From Anaerolineae bacterium (GTDB taxonomy: Bacteria; Chloroflexota; Anaerolineae; DRVO01): a DNA stretch of 64,000 bases. Position numbers and translations under genes: made by a program. The DNA lies in the NCBI GenBank assembly GCA_013178015.1, contig JABLXR010000024.1, positions 25,284 to 89,283 of the forward strand, read 5' to 3'. Positions 8,709 through 17,627 of the stretch are shown one piece after another. Under the pieces are notes generated by a model. That model was given only the letters and a program-made list of their open reading frames with translations, was not told the DNA's origin and did no database searches. Position 1 is the stretch's first letter, and each line of letters begins with the position of its first letter.

Positions 8709-9905
8709 TTGACCTCGTCCCGCGGTCCGCTCACGGACCTGCTCGTCCTGGACGTCACCCGCGTGCTAGCCGGTCCCTTCGCCGGCATGCTTCTGGCCGA
8801 CCTGGGCGCCCAAGTCATCAAGGTGGAGATGCCCGGCCGGGGAGACGACGCCCGCGCTTTCGGTCCCTTCCGCGATGGGGTGAGCGCCTATTTTGCCAGC
8901 GTGAACCGAGGCAAGCGCAGCCTGAGTCTGAACCTGAAGACCTCGGAGGGCAAGGCCATCTTCATGCGGCTCGCCGAGAAGGCCGACATTCTCCTCGAGA
9001 ACTACCGGCCCGGGGTGATGGAGCGGCTAGGGCTGGACTACCAATCCTTGCGCCCCATCAACCCTCGGCTCATCTACGCTACCGTCTCCGGGTTTGGGCA
9101 CACCGGCCCCTACTCCCGTCGCCCGGCCTACGACGCCGTGGTCCAGGCCATGGGCGGCATCATGAGCATCACCGGCGAAGAAGGCGGCCCACCGGCCCGA
9201 GTAGGCGTCTCCATCGCCGATCTGACGGCGGCGCTCTGCGCCGTCATCGGAGTGCTGGGAGCGCTCCACCACCGAGAACGCACCGGCCAAGGACAGATGG
9301 TAGACATCGCCATGCTCGATTGCCTGGTGGCTATCCTGGAGAACGCTCTGGCCCGCTACTTCGTCAGCGGCGAGGTGCCGGGGCGGCTGGGCACCCGACA
9401 CCCCAGCATCACGCCCTTCCAAGCCTTCGATACCGCCGACGGGCAGGTAGTTCTGGCCATCGGCAACGATCAGCTCTGGGAACGTTTCTGCCGGGTCGTA
9501 GGAAGCGATGGGCTGTGCCAGGACCCGCGATTCCGCACCAACGATCTCCGCACCTGCAACCACGCCGAGCTCGAGCCCTTGGTGGCCGAGATAGTCCGTC
9601 GCCATCCTACTGCCTGGTGGCTGGAGAACATGGAGCGCGAAGGCATCCCTTGCGGGCCCATAAACACCGTGGCCGACTTGGCCACTGATCCGCAAGTGTT
9701 GGCGCGAGAGATGATCCAGACGGTGATGGATCCAGAGGTTGGGCCTATGAGCATGGCGGGCGTGCCCATCAAGCTCTCGCATACTCCGGGGGCCATAGCC
9801 GGCCCAGCTCCGAGGCTGGGGCAGCACACGGAGGAAGTGTTACGGGAGTTGCTGGGGATTCCTTCTCAGGAAGTAGCGCGCCTGCGGGAGAGGGGTGTGG
9901 TCTAG
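8709..9905 (+). CDS. CaiB/BaiF family (family III) CoA transferase
   Basis: The 398-aa length is normal for family III CoA transferases, which move CoA between carboxylic acids via a mixed anhydride on an Asp. Motifs: LDVTRVLAGPFAGMLLADLGA at the start, NRGKRSLSLNLKT, the ENYRPGVMERLGLDY segment, SGFGHTGPYSRRPAYD, and QMVDIAMLD carrying the likely catalytic Asp. The start is TTG at 8709 with GGAGGTG just upstream, the best ribosome site in the region. Substrate is unknown. The gene is followed by a 970-bp non-coding block of tandem repeats rather than by an acyl-CoA partner. Confidence 0.93.
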   Translation: MTSSRGPLTDLLVLDVTRVLAGPFAGMLLADLGAQVIKVEMPGRGDDARAFGPFRDGVSAYFASVNRGKRSLSLNLKTSEGKAIFMRLAEKADILLENYRPGVMERLGLDYQSLRPINPRLIYATVSGFGHTGPYSRRPAYDAVVQAMGGIMSITGEEGGPPARVGVSIADLTAALCAVIGVLGALHHRERTGQGQMVDIAMLDCLVAILENALARYFVSGEVPGRLGTRHPSITPFQAFDTADGQVVLAIGNDQLWERFCRVVGSDGLCQDPRFRTNDLRTCNHAELEPLVAEIVRRHPTAWWLENMEREGIPCGPINTVADLATDPQVLAREMIQTVMDPEVGPMSMAGVPIKLSHTPGAIAGPAPRLGQHTEEVLRELLGIPSQEVARLRERGVV

Positions 9906-9980
9906 CCCGACCCCTCGCACAGTAGTGGGAGCTGGCAGCAGCGACCGCAACGATCACCCGGCCAGCGCGGGCCCACTCCA

Positions 9981-10380
9981 GAGGCAAGCCACCTGTCACC
10001 CCGAGCGAGCGGCAGCGCAGGCTCGGCGCCGGTACGAGCAGCGCGGGCCCGCCCCAGAGGCAAGCCACCTGTCACCCCAAGCGCCAGCGGCGCAGGCTCG
10101 GCGCCGGTACGAGCAGCGCGGGCCCGCCCCAGAGGCAAGCCACCTGTCACCCCGAGCGAGCGGCGCAGGCTCGGCGCCGGTACGAGCAGCGCGGGCCCGC
10201 CCCAGAGGCAAGCCACCTGTCACCGAGCGAGCGGCGCAGGCTCGGCGCCGGTACGAGCAGCGCGGGCCCACTCCAGAGGCAAGCCACCTGTCACCCCGAG
10301 CGAGCGGCGCAGGCTCGGCGCCGGTACGAGCAGCGCGGGCCCGCCCCAGAGGCAAGCCACCTGTCACCCCGAGCGCCAGC
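9981..10380. repeat. Tandem array of six ~73-bp repeats
   Basis: The motif GAGGCAAGCCACCTGTCACC recurs at 9981, 10057, 10132, 10205, 10276 and 10349, giving periods of 76, 75, 73, 71 and 73 bp. Between them each unit carries a conserved GGCTCGGCGCCGGTACGAGC block and a GCGCGGGCCC block. Small insertions and deletions cluster around the CCCCGAGCG stretch. Because the period is not a multiple of three, frames through the array give only repetitive Arg/Ala/Gly peptides, so it is treated as non-coding. The array starts 75 bp after the CoA-transferase stop. Confidence 0.93.
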
Positions 10381-10430
10381 GAGGGGTCTACTACCCCCGA
10401 ATCCCGGAGATTCCTCGCCCCTGCGGGGCT

Positions 10431-10650
10431 CGGAATGACAGTGAGAGGCGGCATACTGAAGGTGCTCAGCGAGGGGCACGGGCATCGCCCTCGGAAGGCT
10501 CGGAATGACAGCGAGAGGCGGCATACTGAAGGTGCTCAGCGAGGGGCACGGGCATCGCCCTCGGAAGGCTCGGAATCACAGCGAGAGGCGGCATACTGAA
10601 GGTGCCCAGCGAGGGGCACGGGCATCGCCCCCGGAAGGCTCGGAATGAGA
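10431..10650. repeat. Tandem array of ~70-bp repeats, 3-4 copies
   Basis: CGGAATGACA or a one-base variant occurs at 10431, 10501, 10571 and 10641, an exact 70-bp period. Each unit also carries AGAGGCGGCATACTGAAGGT and a GAGGGGCACGGGCATCGCCC block. A short stem precedes the first copy (TCCCGGAGATTCCTCG...CTGCGGGGCTCGGA, 10401-10435). The array is distinct in sequence from the neighbouring 73-bp array. The remaining stretch to 10876 holds no recognisable gene. Confidence 0.9.
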
Positions 10651-10876
10651 GCGAGAGGCGGCACAGCTCATGGCACGCCCCCCGCCGAGCGACCCTCGAC
10701 TCACCCGTATGTGCTGGGTCCCGTCTCGGCGCCGGGGCGCCTAAGCAGCGGACGAGCGGGCGGAGGGCGCACCACCTCAGGACAGGAGAGCCCCCTGTCG
10801 GGCCAGTACCTGTGGAATCTGGCCGCAACTGGCGAGGCCTCCTTGGCTCTGGCCCCTCTAGGACGGCAACGGCGTT

Positions 10877-11938
10877 CTAGCGGGTCCCCTGCTGGTTCGG
10901 GTCCACCTGTACCGGTAGAGCCCAGCGCGGCCGCCTGATGAACTCGCCCCCGGCGAACGTCTGCTCGATGCGGCCGGTCTTCTCCAGGTGGTTGAAGCAG
11001 CTACGCATGCATCCGCGCGAGCCCTCCACCCCGTAACTCCCGGCGATGCCCCACTCCTGGAGCTTGGCGTGCCCCTCGATGAGGTAGCCCGATGGAAACT
11101 GCTTGGTGGCCCGCCACTTGGAGGTCGAGAGGGTCCAGGCCAGCTTGTAGCCGACCTCCTCGCCCACCTGCTGCTGCGACACGTCGAAGTTCCAGCCCGG
11201 AAGCGACTTGTGAATGAAGGGAGACATGGTGGCGTCGGCGCCGTGATAGCTCAGGGCGCACTTGCCCAGCTGGATGTCGCCCCAGGTGTAGGTGTAGTCT
11301 TCGATCCTGATCTGAACCGTCTTGTTCTCGCGCAGGTGAGGGATGGCACCGGGATGACAGCCGCGCACGCACTCCATGCACCGATCGCAGATGGTGCCCG
11401 GCGGCACCAGGGGGTCCGGCTCCAGAGGGGCATCGGTGATGATGGCGTGAAAGCGCTGGCGGGGGCCGAACTGCCTGGTCAGGAATACCTTGGACCAGCC
11501 AATCTCACCGAGACCCGCCGCCAGGGCGGCGATGCGGATCGCCAGCTGCACGTCCGGCGCCGGCTGTCCGGGGCGAAGGGGCTTGATGTCCGGCTGCGTC
11601 TCCGGCACTCCGGAGTAGTGCGGCGCCGCTTCCCAGCCGTGATCTTCGATGAAGCAGGCCAGATCGTAGAGCGGGCGCTGGATGAAGTAGGTATTGAGCA
11701 GGCCGTGATAGTCGAAGTAGGTGTAGGTGGGCCAGTAGGTGCCTTCTTCGATGCCGCGCCAGCCCCCTCGCAGGATGCGCTTGCCCACCACGATAACGGA
11801 TCTGGCCTCGGGCAGGATGCCGGCAGGGTGCATTCGCCCCGGCGCGTCCTGGAAGCGCTCGATGTTGGCTATGCCGCACAGGTCGAGTCCGCGCGAGAGG
11901 GCGAACTCCTTGACTGCCTGGCTGGTGAGCTCCTTCAC
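10877..11938 (-). CDS. QueG/reductive-dehalogenase-like 4Fe-4S protein (paralogue 1)
   Basis: Starting at GTG 11936-11938, with GGAGGAA seven nt upstream, the protein is 353 aa. The N-terminal half carries GLDLCGIANIERFQDAP and PEARSVIVVGKRIL, typical of the cobalamin-binding fold shared by epoxyqueuosine reductase and reductive dehalogenases. A ferredoxin-like cluster site CDRCMECVRGCHPGAI follows about two thirds along, and further Cys lie at GSRGCMRSCFNHL. It lacks the Tat signal of respiratory dehalogenases, so a cytosolic redox enzyme is likely. It overlaps the upstream paralogue by 4 bp (GTGA), so the pair is translationally coupled. The substrate is unknown. Confidence 0.8.
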   Translation of the reverse strand: MKELTSQAVKEFALSRGLDLCGIANIERFQDAPGRMHPAGILPEARSVIVVGKRILRGGWRGIEEGTYWPTYTYFDYHGLLNTYFIQRPLYDLACFIEDHGWEAAPHYSGVPETQPDIKPLRPGQPAPDVQLAIRIAALAAGLGEIGWSKVFLTRQFGPRQRFHAIITDAPLEPDPLVPPGTICDRCMECVRGCHPGAIPHLRENKTVQIRIEDYTYTWGDIQLGKCALSYHGADATMSPFIHKSLPGWNFDVSQQQVGEEVGYKLAWTLSTSKWRATKQFPSGYLIEGHAKLQEWGIAGSYGVEGSRGCMRSCFNHLEKTGRIEQTFAGGEFIRRPRWALPVQVDPNQQGTR

Positions 11939-12807
11939 TCGATATTCCTCCGCCTGTCCAGGCTCCATATGTTGTGGGGCAGGAGAGTCCACGGGTCACG
12001 ACGACGGAACGGCAGGCGCGGTGTATCCGCCAACCGGCCAGTGGCGCTTAGATGGGCCACACAGGTACGGGTGCACACTGCCGCCGTCCTGTCCGCCGGA
12101 GCATCCTTGTGGTACCGGTTGGGGCGGGCCCCGTTCTGGCAGATGGCACACTTGCTGTGGTCTATCTGGCCGACCACCGTCTCCTTGCCGCTGATCTCGT
12201 ACGTGGTCTTCTGGATCAGGCTGATAGCACCCAGGGGACAGGCCTTGGCGCACTCCAAGCAATAGTCGCACACCGGCTCGGTGAGAATCGGGTCGGGCTC
12301 TAGCACGGCGTCGGTGAGGATGGCCTCGACCCGCTGCCGAGGACCGTACTGCGGAGTGAGCAAGAGGCCGCAGTATCCGATCTCGCCCAGCCCAGCTCGT
12401 ACGGCCGCCTCATCGCAGTCGACCAGCACGTTGGGCTCCGGCTGACCGGGGCGCACGGCAATGCCCATAGGCGGGATCTGGGTGGGCAGGTTCATCAACG
12501 GTACTGCCTCCCAGCGATTGTTCTCCAGGAAGGCGGAGATTTCGAAGACGGTGGCCGAGAGGAAAGGGTTCAGCCAGTTGCCGATGTAGAGGTCGTAGTT
12601 GGAGAACTGGGTGCCCTCCTCTACCCCCCGCAATGCTCCTCGCACGATGCGCTTGCCCACCACCACCACCGATCGGGCCTCGGGGAAGATTGAGAGCGGG
12701 CTGTGCTCTGGTGGCAGATCGGCGAAGCGCTCGATGCCGGCGATGCCCACCAGGTCCGCTCCCGCCTCCCGAGCCACCTGTCGCACCCTGTTGGTGAGAT
12801 CATCCAC
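11935..12807 (-). CDS. QueG/reductive-dehalogenase-like 4Fe-4S protein (paralogue 2)
   Basis: This 290-aa protein is collinear with its downstream neighbour: GADLVGIAGIERFADLP, FPEARSVVVVGKRIVRG, GLGEIGYCGLLLTPQYGPRQR, then the cluster site CDYCLECAKACPLGAI. A second Cys group is CAICQNG followed by AVCTRTCVAHL, suggesting a second metal centre. It is shorter than paralogue 1. It lies 86 bp downstream of a sugar permease gene on the same strand, so it may belong to the ABC operon. The two paralogues probably arose by tandem duplication and could form a heterodimer. This is inference, as is the redox role. Confidence 0.8.
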   Translation of the reverse strand: MDDLTNRVRQVAREAGADLVGIAGIERFADLPPEHSPLSIFPEARSVVVVGKRIVRGALRGVEEGTQFSNYDLYIGNWLNPFLSATVFEISAFLENNRWEAVPLMNLPTQIPPMGIAVRPGQPEPNVLVDCDEAAVRAGLGEIGYCGLLLTPQYGPRQRVEAILTDAVLEPDPILTEPVCDYCLECAKACPLGAISLIQKTTYEISGKETVVGQIDHSKCAICQNGARPNRYHKDAPADRTAAVCTRTCVAHLSATGRLADTPRLPFRRRDPWTLLPHNIWSLDRRRNIE

Positions 12808-12893
12808 GTTCGGTTCCTCCTCTTCTCTAGTCGGTTACCATCGCTGACGAGCATAGGCCGCCCAGGAACTCCTACGTCCCGGCGACCGGTGGT

Positions 12894-13799
12894 CTACCCC
12901 TTCATCCCCGTCATCTGAATGCCCTTGACGAAGTACTCCTGGGCGAAGAAGAAGATCAGAATGCAGGGCAACACGGCCACAATGGATGCCGCCATGAGCA
13001 GGTGCCAGGCTGTGGTGCCGTACTCCCCTCGAAAGCGCGCCAGCGCTACGCTGACCGTCAGCTTAGAGGACGAGTTGATGTAGATGAGCGGGGCCAGGAA
13101 GTCATTCCAGTGGCCCATGAACGAGAATATGGTGACGGTGGCGAGAGCCGGCTTGGACAGAGGCAGTATGATCCGCCAGAGGATGCTCACCTCCCCGCAG
13201 CCGTCAATGCGGGCCGCGTGGTCCAGCTCCAGCGGGATGGTGGTGAAGAACTGACGTAGCAGAAAGATGTTGAAGGCGCCTCCACCGAAGAAGGCGGGCA
13301 CGATCAACGGATTGTAGGTGTCTATCCAGTTCAGGTGCCGGTACAGGATGAACAGGGGGATCATGGTCACCTGCCCTGGCAGGAACATGGGACTCAGTAT
13401 CAGGAGGAACATCAGCGCCTTGAGCGGGGCCCGCAGCCGAGCGAAGGCATACGCAGCCAGGGAAGCGCTCACCAGCGTCCCCACTATGTTGGCCACCGTG
13501 ATGAAGGCCGTGTTGGCGAAGTAGCGGGCGAAGGGCAAGAACGTCAGGGCTTCGTAGTAGTTGCCCCAGACTATCGGGTCAGGGATCCAGCGTGGAGGAA
13601 ACAGAAACACTGACCCCGGATCCTTCAGAGAGGTAGACAACATCCAGAGGAACGGCAGAACCGATGCCGACGCCAGGATCACCAGGGTGACATAGGTGGC
13701 GACGTTGGCCAGCGTCCTGCGGACGCTGCGCCGGCGCAGCCAGGCCTGAGGACCCGTCCTGGCAGCTCTTGAGGGGGCTATGGTGGCGCGCGTCGTCAC
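12894..13799 (-). CDS. Carbohydrate ABC transporter permease, MalG type
   Basis: The 301-aa inner-membrane protein has six hydrophobic segments and the MalG-type cytoplasmic EAA loop (DHAARIDGCGEVSILWRIIL), which docks the ATPase. It ends with the usual FVKGIQMTGMKG. GTG 13797-13799 overlaps the stop of the partner permease by 4 bp, so the two subunits are co-translated. The longer frame to 13937 has no support. No ATPase gene is present in the window; such systems often share a single MsmK-like ATPase encoded elsewhere. Confidence 0.93.
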   Translation of the reverse strand: MTTRATIAPSRAARTGPQAWLRRRSVRRTLANVATYVTLVILASASVLPFLWMLSTSLKDPGSVFLFPPRWIPDPIVWGNYYEALTFLPFARYFANTAFITVANIVGTLVSASLAAYAFARLRAPLKALMFLLILSPMFLPGQVTMIPLFILYRHLNWIDTYNPLIVPAFFGGGAFNIFLLRQFFTTIPLELDHAARIDGCGEVSILWRIILPLSKPALATVTIFSFMGHWNDFLAPLIYINSSSKLTVSVALARFRGEYGTTAWHLLMAASIVAVLPCILIFFFAQEYFVKGIQMTGMKG

Positions 13800-14701
13800 A
13801 TCTGCACGCTCCCTTCGTAGTAGACCCAGGCCGAGGACGAACGGAAGATGAGAGCCGTCATGGCCAAGATGATAGCGAAGAGCACCCAGGCAAGGGCGGA
13901 GGCGTAACCCATCCGGAAGTAGTTGAAGGCGTTCCAATAGAGGTACAGCACGTAGAAGAGGGAAGCGTTCGACGGTCCACCAGCCGTCATCACGTATCCC
14001 TGAGTGAACACCTGAAAGGAGCCGATAATCCCCATGACCAGGTTGAAGAAGAGGACCGGCGTCATATGAGGGACGGTGATGCGCGTCATCTTCTGCAGGC
14101 CATTGGCCCCATCCAGCTCGGCTGCCTCGTAGAGCTCTTCAGGGATGCCCTGCAGGCCCGCCAGGCAGATGACGATACCCCCACCGATGCCCCACATGCT
14201 CATCAGAATGAGAGCCGGAATCACCCACTCCGGGCTAGACAGCCAGCGCGGCCCCTCGATGCGAAACACCTCCCAGAGCAGGTAGTTGATCAGCCCGAAC
14301 TCCGGGTTCAGGAGCCACACCCAGAGCAGAGACAGGGCCACCCCGGAGACGATACTGGGCAGGTACAGCATGGTGCGGAAGAGGCTCCGGCCAAACAAAG
14401 CCCGGTTCAGGAGCAGGGCGATTAGAAACTGAGCCACCAGGCGCAGCGGCACCCCCACGAAACTGTAGTAGGCGGTCACGCCCAGGGCGTGTACCGGCAA
14501 CTTGTCCACGAAGAACATCTTATGGTAGTTGGCCAGCCCTACCCACACGGGCGGGCGCACTATCTCGTAGTCACAGAAGCTGAAATAGAAGGAGGCTACC
14601 ATGGGGCCCAGGGTGAAGATGAGCAACCCCAGAAGGGCCGGCCCGATGAACAAGTAGAACAGCACGCCTTCTCGCCGCGAGGCGCTAAGCTGCAGACCCA
14701 T
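13796..14701 (-). CDS. Carbohydrate ABC transporter permease, MalF type
   Basis: This 301-aa membrane subunit has an N-terminal FYLFIGPALLGLLIFTLGPM segment, the MalF-type EAA loop (EAAELDGANGLQKMTRITVP) and the C-terminal GYASALAWVLF segment. ATG at 14699-14701 is chosen because AGGAG lies eight nt upstream; the ORF extends to 14737, but that start would sit inside the hairpin at 14728-14781. It pairs with the MalG-type gene and the binding protein in one minus-strand operon. Confidence 0.92.
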   Translation of the reverse strand: MGLQLSASRREGVLFYLFIGPALLGLLIFTLGPMVASFYFSFCDYEIVRPPVWVGLANYHKMFFVDKLPVHALGVTAYYSFVGVPLRLVAQFLIALLLNRALFGRSLFRTMLYLPSIVSGVALSLLWVWLLNPEFGLINYLLWEVFRIEGPRWLSSPEWVIPALILMSMWGIGGGIVICLAGLQGIPEELYEAAELDGANGLQKMTRITVPHMTPVLFFNLVMGIIGSFQVFTQGYVMTAGGPSNASLFYVLYLYWNAFNYFRMGYASALAWVLFAIILAMTALIFRSSSAWVYYEGSVQM

Positions 14702-14727
14702 CCAGGTGACTCCTGCTAAGCCTGTGG

Positions 14728-14781
14728 GAGGGGCCATTCCGCGGCCCAGTCCGGCAGAGGACGGCTCCGCCGTGGCCCCTC
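14728..14781 (-). terminator. Intra-operon hairpin after the binding-protein gene
   Basis: GAGGGGCCA (14728-14736) pairs perfectly with TGGCCCCTC (14773-14781), with smaller G/C pairings inside. It lies 24 nt past the stop of the substrate-binding gene and upstream of the permeases. No T run follows, so attenuation or 3'-end protection is more likely than full termination. A similar hairpin sits at the same operon position at 37156-37188. Confidence 0.6.
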
Positions 14782-14804
14782 TCCTGGTTCAGCTAGTGGG
14801 CAAG

Positions 14805-16247
14805 TTAGCCGGTGTAGCCGGGGAAGGTGGACCTGGCCTTCTCCACGTTGGCAGCATAAAGCTCCTGCAGCCTTGCCTCCAGGGCGGGAGCGAACTCGTA
14901 GACGCACTCCTCGGCCGTCTTCTCGCCCAACCACAGAGGGTCGAACCCTGATCCCACGATTTGAGTCACCTCAGGCCACCCAACAGTGCGAACGTTGGGC
15001 GTCTCCAGCCCATGCGCGTAACCCAGCTGCTCCACCTCAAGCAGGCGCTCAGGGTCGGTCTTGTATTGCTGAGCCCACCACTCACGGAGTGACTTCCGGG
15101 AGGTACCGATGACGGCATACGGGGCGATCAGCTTCTGGCCGTCCACGCCGACGAAGAACTTGATGAGGTTCCAGCCCTCCTCCGGCTCGGCGCAGCCCCA
15201 GCCCATGCACAGAGGCCCCGTCCAGGTCATGATCCGCTGTTGGATCCCTGGCCCGCCCCGAGGGAAGGCTGCCATGCCCCAATTGAACTTGGCATCACGC
15301 ACCATGCTGGGCCCGGCGATGCTAGCGTACATAGCGATGCGGCCGCTCATGAAGACGCCGCCCGCACCCAGGGCCGCTAGGGCTTCCGTCGCCTCACGAC
15401 TGGGGGCCACCTGGTCCTTCCAGATCAAGTCGGCCCCGGCCTGGAAGGAGGCGATGACCGTCTCATCGAGGAAGTTGTGCCCCTGAGCGATGCCGTACTG
15501 GAACTGCTCGGGAAGGAAGGCGCTAGTGCCCCATAGCATGGGGAACTGGTTGTGGTTGAAGTTGCCGAACACCAGGCCGTACTGGTCCAGCCGGCCATCT
15601 CCGTCGGTGTCCAGAGTCAGGGCCTTGGCCATCTCGACCATCGTGTCCCAAGTCCAGGAATCGTCTTCGCAAGACGAAGGCGGGATCTCGATGCCGGCAG
15701 CATCGAACAGATCTAGGTTGAGGAACAGGCACGTGCATACGCCACCACGCGGCATACCCACCTGCTTGTCACCAAAGCGAAATGTCTCCAGGGCCACGTC
15801 CTCGAAGTCGCTCTGGTCGTACTGATCCCGCTCGATGTAGGGCACAAAATCGGTCACCATGTCTCGATAGAAGTAATCCACCAGCCCGGCGGTGAACACT
15901 GAGGCGAAGATCTCCGGAGGGGTGCCACCCGCAAATAGCGAGAGGAGCTTCTGCTCGCCCTCATTGCCGGAAGGCACCACCAGGTACTCCACGGTCACGT
16001 TGGGGCGGATCTGCTTGTAGATGCCGAAGGCGTCCTCCATGGAGCGCTTCTCGTTAGGATTGTTGCGCCAGATCACCGTGACCTTAGCTTCCCGTTCCTT
16101 CGGGATGACGGTGACCTCCTTCTCTACCACCTTCTCGATCACCTGCGGCGTTCCGGCGGCGGCGCAACCCGTGGCCAATGCTAGCCCACCCGCCAACGCT
16201 CCAGCCTTCAGTAGCGACCGCCTGCTCACGAGCTTCGTAGTAGCCAT
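14805..16247 (-). CDS. Sugar ABC transporter substrate-binding lipoprotein
   Basis: From ATG 16245-16247, with TAGGAGGTCGAGG upstream, the product is 480 aa. The N-terminus combines a twin-arginine-like SRRSLLKAG motif with a lipobox ALATGC, so it is probably exported folded and lipid-anchored. The linker IEKVVEKEVTVIPKE is of the kind seen in Chloroflexota binding proteins. The rest is a family 1 extracellular solute-binding fold (VEYLVVPSGNEGEQKLL, a calcium-loop-like DTDGDGRLDQYG, and PRGGPG). It is the first gene of the operon with the MalF and MalG permeases. Carbohydrate specificity cannot be read. Confidence 0.93.
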   Translation of the reverse strand: MATTKLVSRRSLLKAGALAGGLALATGCAAAGTPQVIEKVVEKEVTVIPKEREAKVTVIWRNNPNEKRSMEDAFGIYKQIRPNVTVEYLVVPSGNEGEQKLLSLFAGGTPPEIFASVFTAGLVDYFYRDMVTDFVPYIERDQYDQSDFEDVALETFRFGDKQVGMPRGGVCTCLFLNLDLFDAAGIEIPPSSCEDDSWTWDTMVEMAKALTLDTDGDGRLDQYGLVFGNFNHNQFPMLWGTSAFLPEQFQYGIAQGHNFLDETVIASFQAGADLIWKDQVAPSREATEALAALGAGGVFMSGRIAMYASIAGPSMVRDAKFNWGMAAFPRGGPGIQQRIMTWTGPLCMGWGCAEPEEGWNLIKFFVGVDGQKLIAPYAVIGTSRKSLREWWAQQYKTDPERLLEVEQLGYAHGLETPNVRTVGWPEVTQIVGSGFDPLWLGEKTAEECVYEFAPALEARLQELYAANVEKARSTFPGYTG

Positions 16248-16406
16248 CCTCGACCTCCTACCTTCCGCGCAGCGAGAGAACTCGCAAGATTCGTGGATCG
16301 CCGGTGCTTCCATTGTACCTTGCACCCCAGCCCCCTAGAGAGCACACTTGTGACAGAACTGCGACCAAGCTGTGACCGTCTGGGGCAGGCCCTTCGGGGA
16401 GAGCCG

Positions 16407-17627
16407 ATGACTCGCATCTCCGAGGAAAGCGTCCGCGAGGCGCTCCTGAACCTCTACATGCCCGAGGAACTGGCGAACTGCGCCCTGGCCCGGTTGCTGC
16501 CGGAGGCAGAGGAGGCCGAGGACGAGGTGCAGCGGGCCCAGGCCGTCCGCGGCGTACTGCTGGATGCCATCGAGAAGCTCCGCCTGCCGGCAGGGGCCGG
16601 ACGCCCAGCTTCCGCCTCCCGCGCCTATGACTGCGTCCGGCTGCGCTACGTCTCCGGCTTCGATGTGGACAGCGTCGCCCGCCAGCTCGCCGTGGGTCGC
16701 CGCCAAGTCTACCGCGACCTCCAGTGGGCCGAGGAGCGTCTGGCCCAACTGCTGCAAACCAGCAACTTCTTCACCGAGATCGGCGTTCCGCCGGGCGACA
16801 CTCACGAGCCCAACGCACTGGCAGAGGAGATCAGGTCCCTCACCCAGAGAGCCGAGCCAGTCGAGGTGGGCGAGGCGATCCGATCCGCCGTTGCGCTAGT
16901 CTCCGGCATGGCCCAGAGCAAAGGCGTTCGAATAACGCTCGAGGCGCCCAACAGGCAGACCGTGGCCCTGGCCACCTCTGCCATCCTGCGGCAGACCCTC
17001 ACTCTCGTCCTCAGTGCCATCGTCCAGAGCCACCCTCAAGGCGACCTGGTGGTGCGGCTCTCCACCAGTCAGAGGCACGCCGTAGTAGACCTGCCCCTGG
17101 TGCCAGAATCGCAGCTCACCAGGCCTGACCTCATCCAGGTAGCGCTGGAGTTGGCAGCCACCCAACGGTGGCTCTGTGAGGCAGAAGAACGGCCCGATGG
17201 GCGCCGGTTGCTCTTGAGCATCCCTCTGGCCAAGCGGCGCCGAGTGCTGATCGTGGAGGACAATCCCGGCACTCAGGCCCTCTACGACCGGTACCTGGCC
17301 GAAAGCGAGTGGGATCCCGTCGCCGCCCCTAGCCCGAGGCTCACGGTGGACCTGGCCGCCGATAAGCAGGTGGAGGCAGTCATTCTGGATATCATGATGA
17401 GCGAGAGCGACGGCTGGACCCTTCTGCAGCATCTGAAGCTGAATCCGCGGACCCAGTCCATCCCGGTCATCGTGTGCTCCGTCCTCAACGACCCCGACCT
17501 GGGGCTGGCCCTGGGAGCCTCGGCTTACCTGGTCAAACCGGTGTCGCGTATGGATCTTCTTCGGACCCTGAGGCAGGTGGCTCAGGCAACCACGACGGCG
17601 GCAGAAGCTCAAGAGAACAGCGGATGA
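16407..17627 (+). CDS. Response regulator with sigma-region-4-like HTH and degenerate ATPase module
   Basis: From ATG 16407, with GGGGAGAG upstream, the protein is 406 aa. Residues about 70-115 ([20 protein letters not shown] and [17 protein letters not shown]) look like a sigma-70 region 4 helix-turn-helix. Residues about 145-270 resemble a histidine-kinase ATPase domain but lack clear N, G1 and G2 boxes. Residues about 280-400 form a receiver domain with RVLIVEDN, the acceptor Asp in VILDIMMSE and the Lys in LVKPVSR. This order is unusual; phosphorylation would be expected to control the HTH. Its last 95 bp overlap the 3' end of a hybrid kinase gene on the opposite strand, its likely partner. 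Confidence 0.8.
   Translation: MTRISEESVREALLNLYMPEELANCALARLLPEAEEAEDEVQRAQAVRGVLLDAIEKLRLPAGAGRPASASRAYDCVRLRYVSGFDVDSVARQLAVGRRQVYRDLQWAEERLAQLLQTSNFFTEIGVPPGDTHEPNALAEEIRSLTQRAEPVEVGEAIRSAVALVSGMAQSKGVRITLEAPNRQTVALATSAILRQTLTLVLSAIVQSHPQGDLVVRLSTSQRHAVVDLPLVPESQLTRPDLIQVALELAATQRWLCEAEERPDGRRLLLSIPLAKRRRVLIVEDNPGTQALYDRYLAESEWDPVAAPSPRLTVDLAADKQVEAVILDIMMSESDGWTLLQHLKLNPRTQSIPVIVCSVLNDPDLGLALGASAYLVKPVSRMDLLRTLRQVAQATTTAAEAQENSG

Noticed and set aside
9895..10599. Long plus-strand frame (234 codons) and minus-strand frames through the tandem arrays
   Set aside because: The frames only reflect the tandem DNA repeat; they exist on both strands and the period is not a multiple of three. 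No start context and no domain.
9981..10650. CRISPR array
   Set aside because: Units of 70-76 bp follow one another with no unique spacers, and no cas gene is nearby.
10988..12265. 425-codon plus-strand frame
   Set aside because: Antisense shadow of the two Fe-S protein genes, which carry clear motifs.
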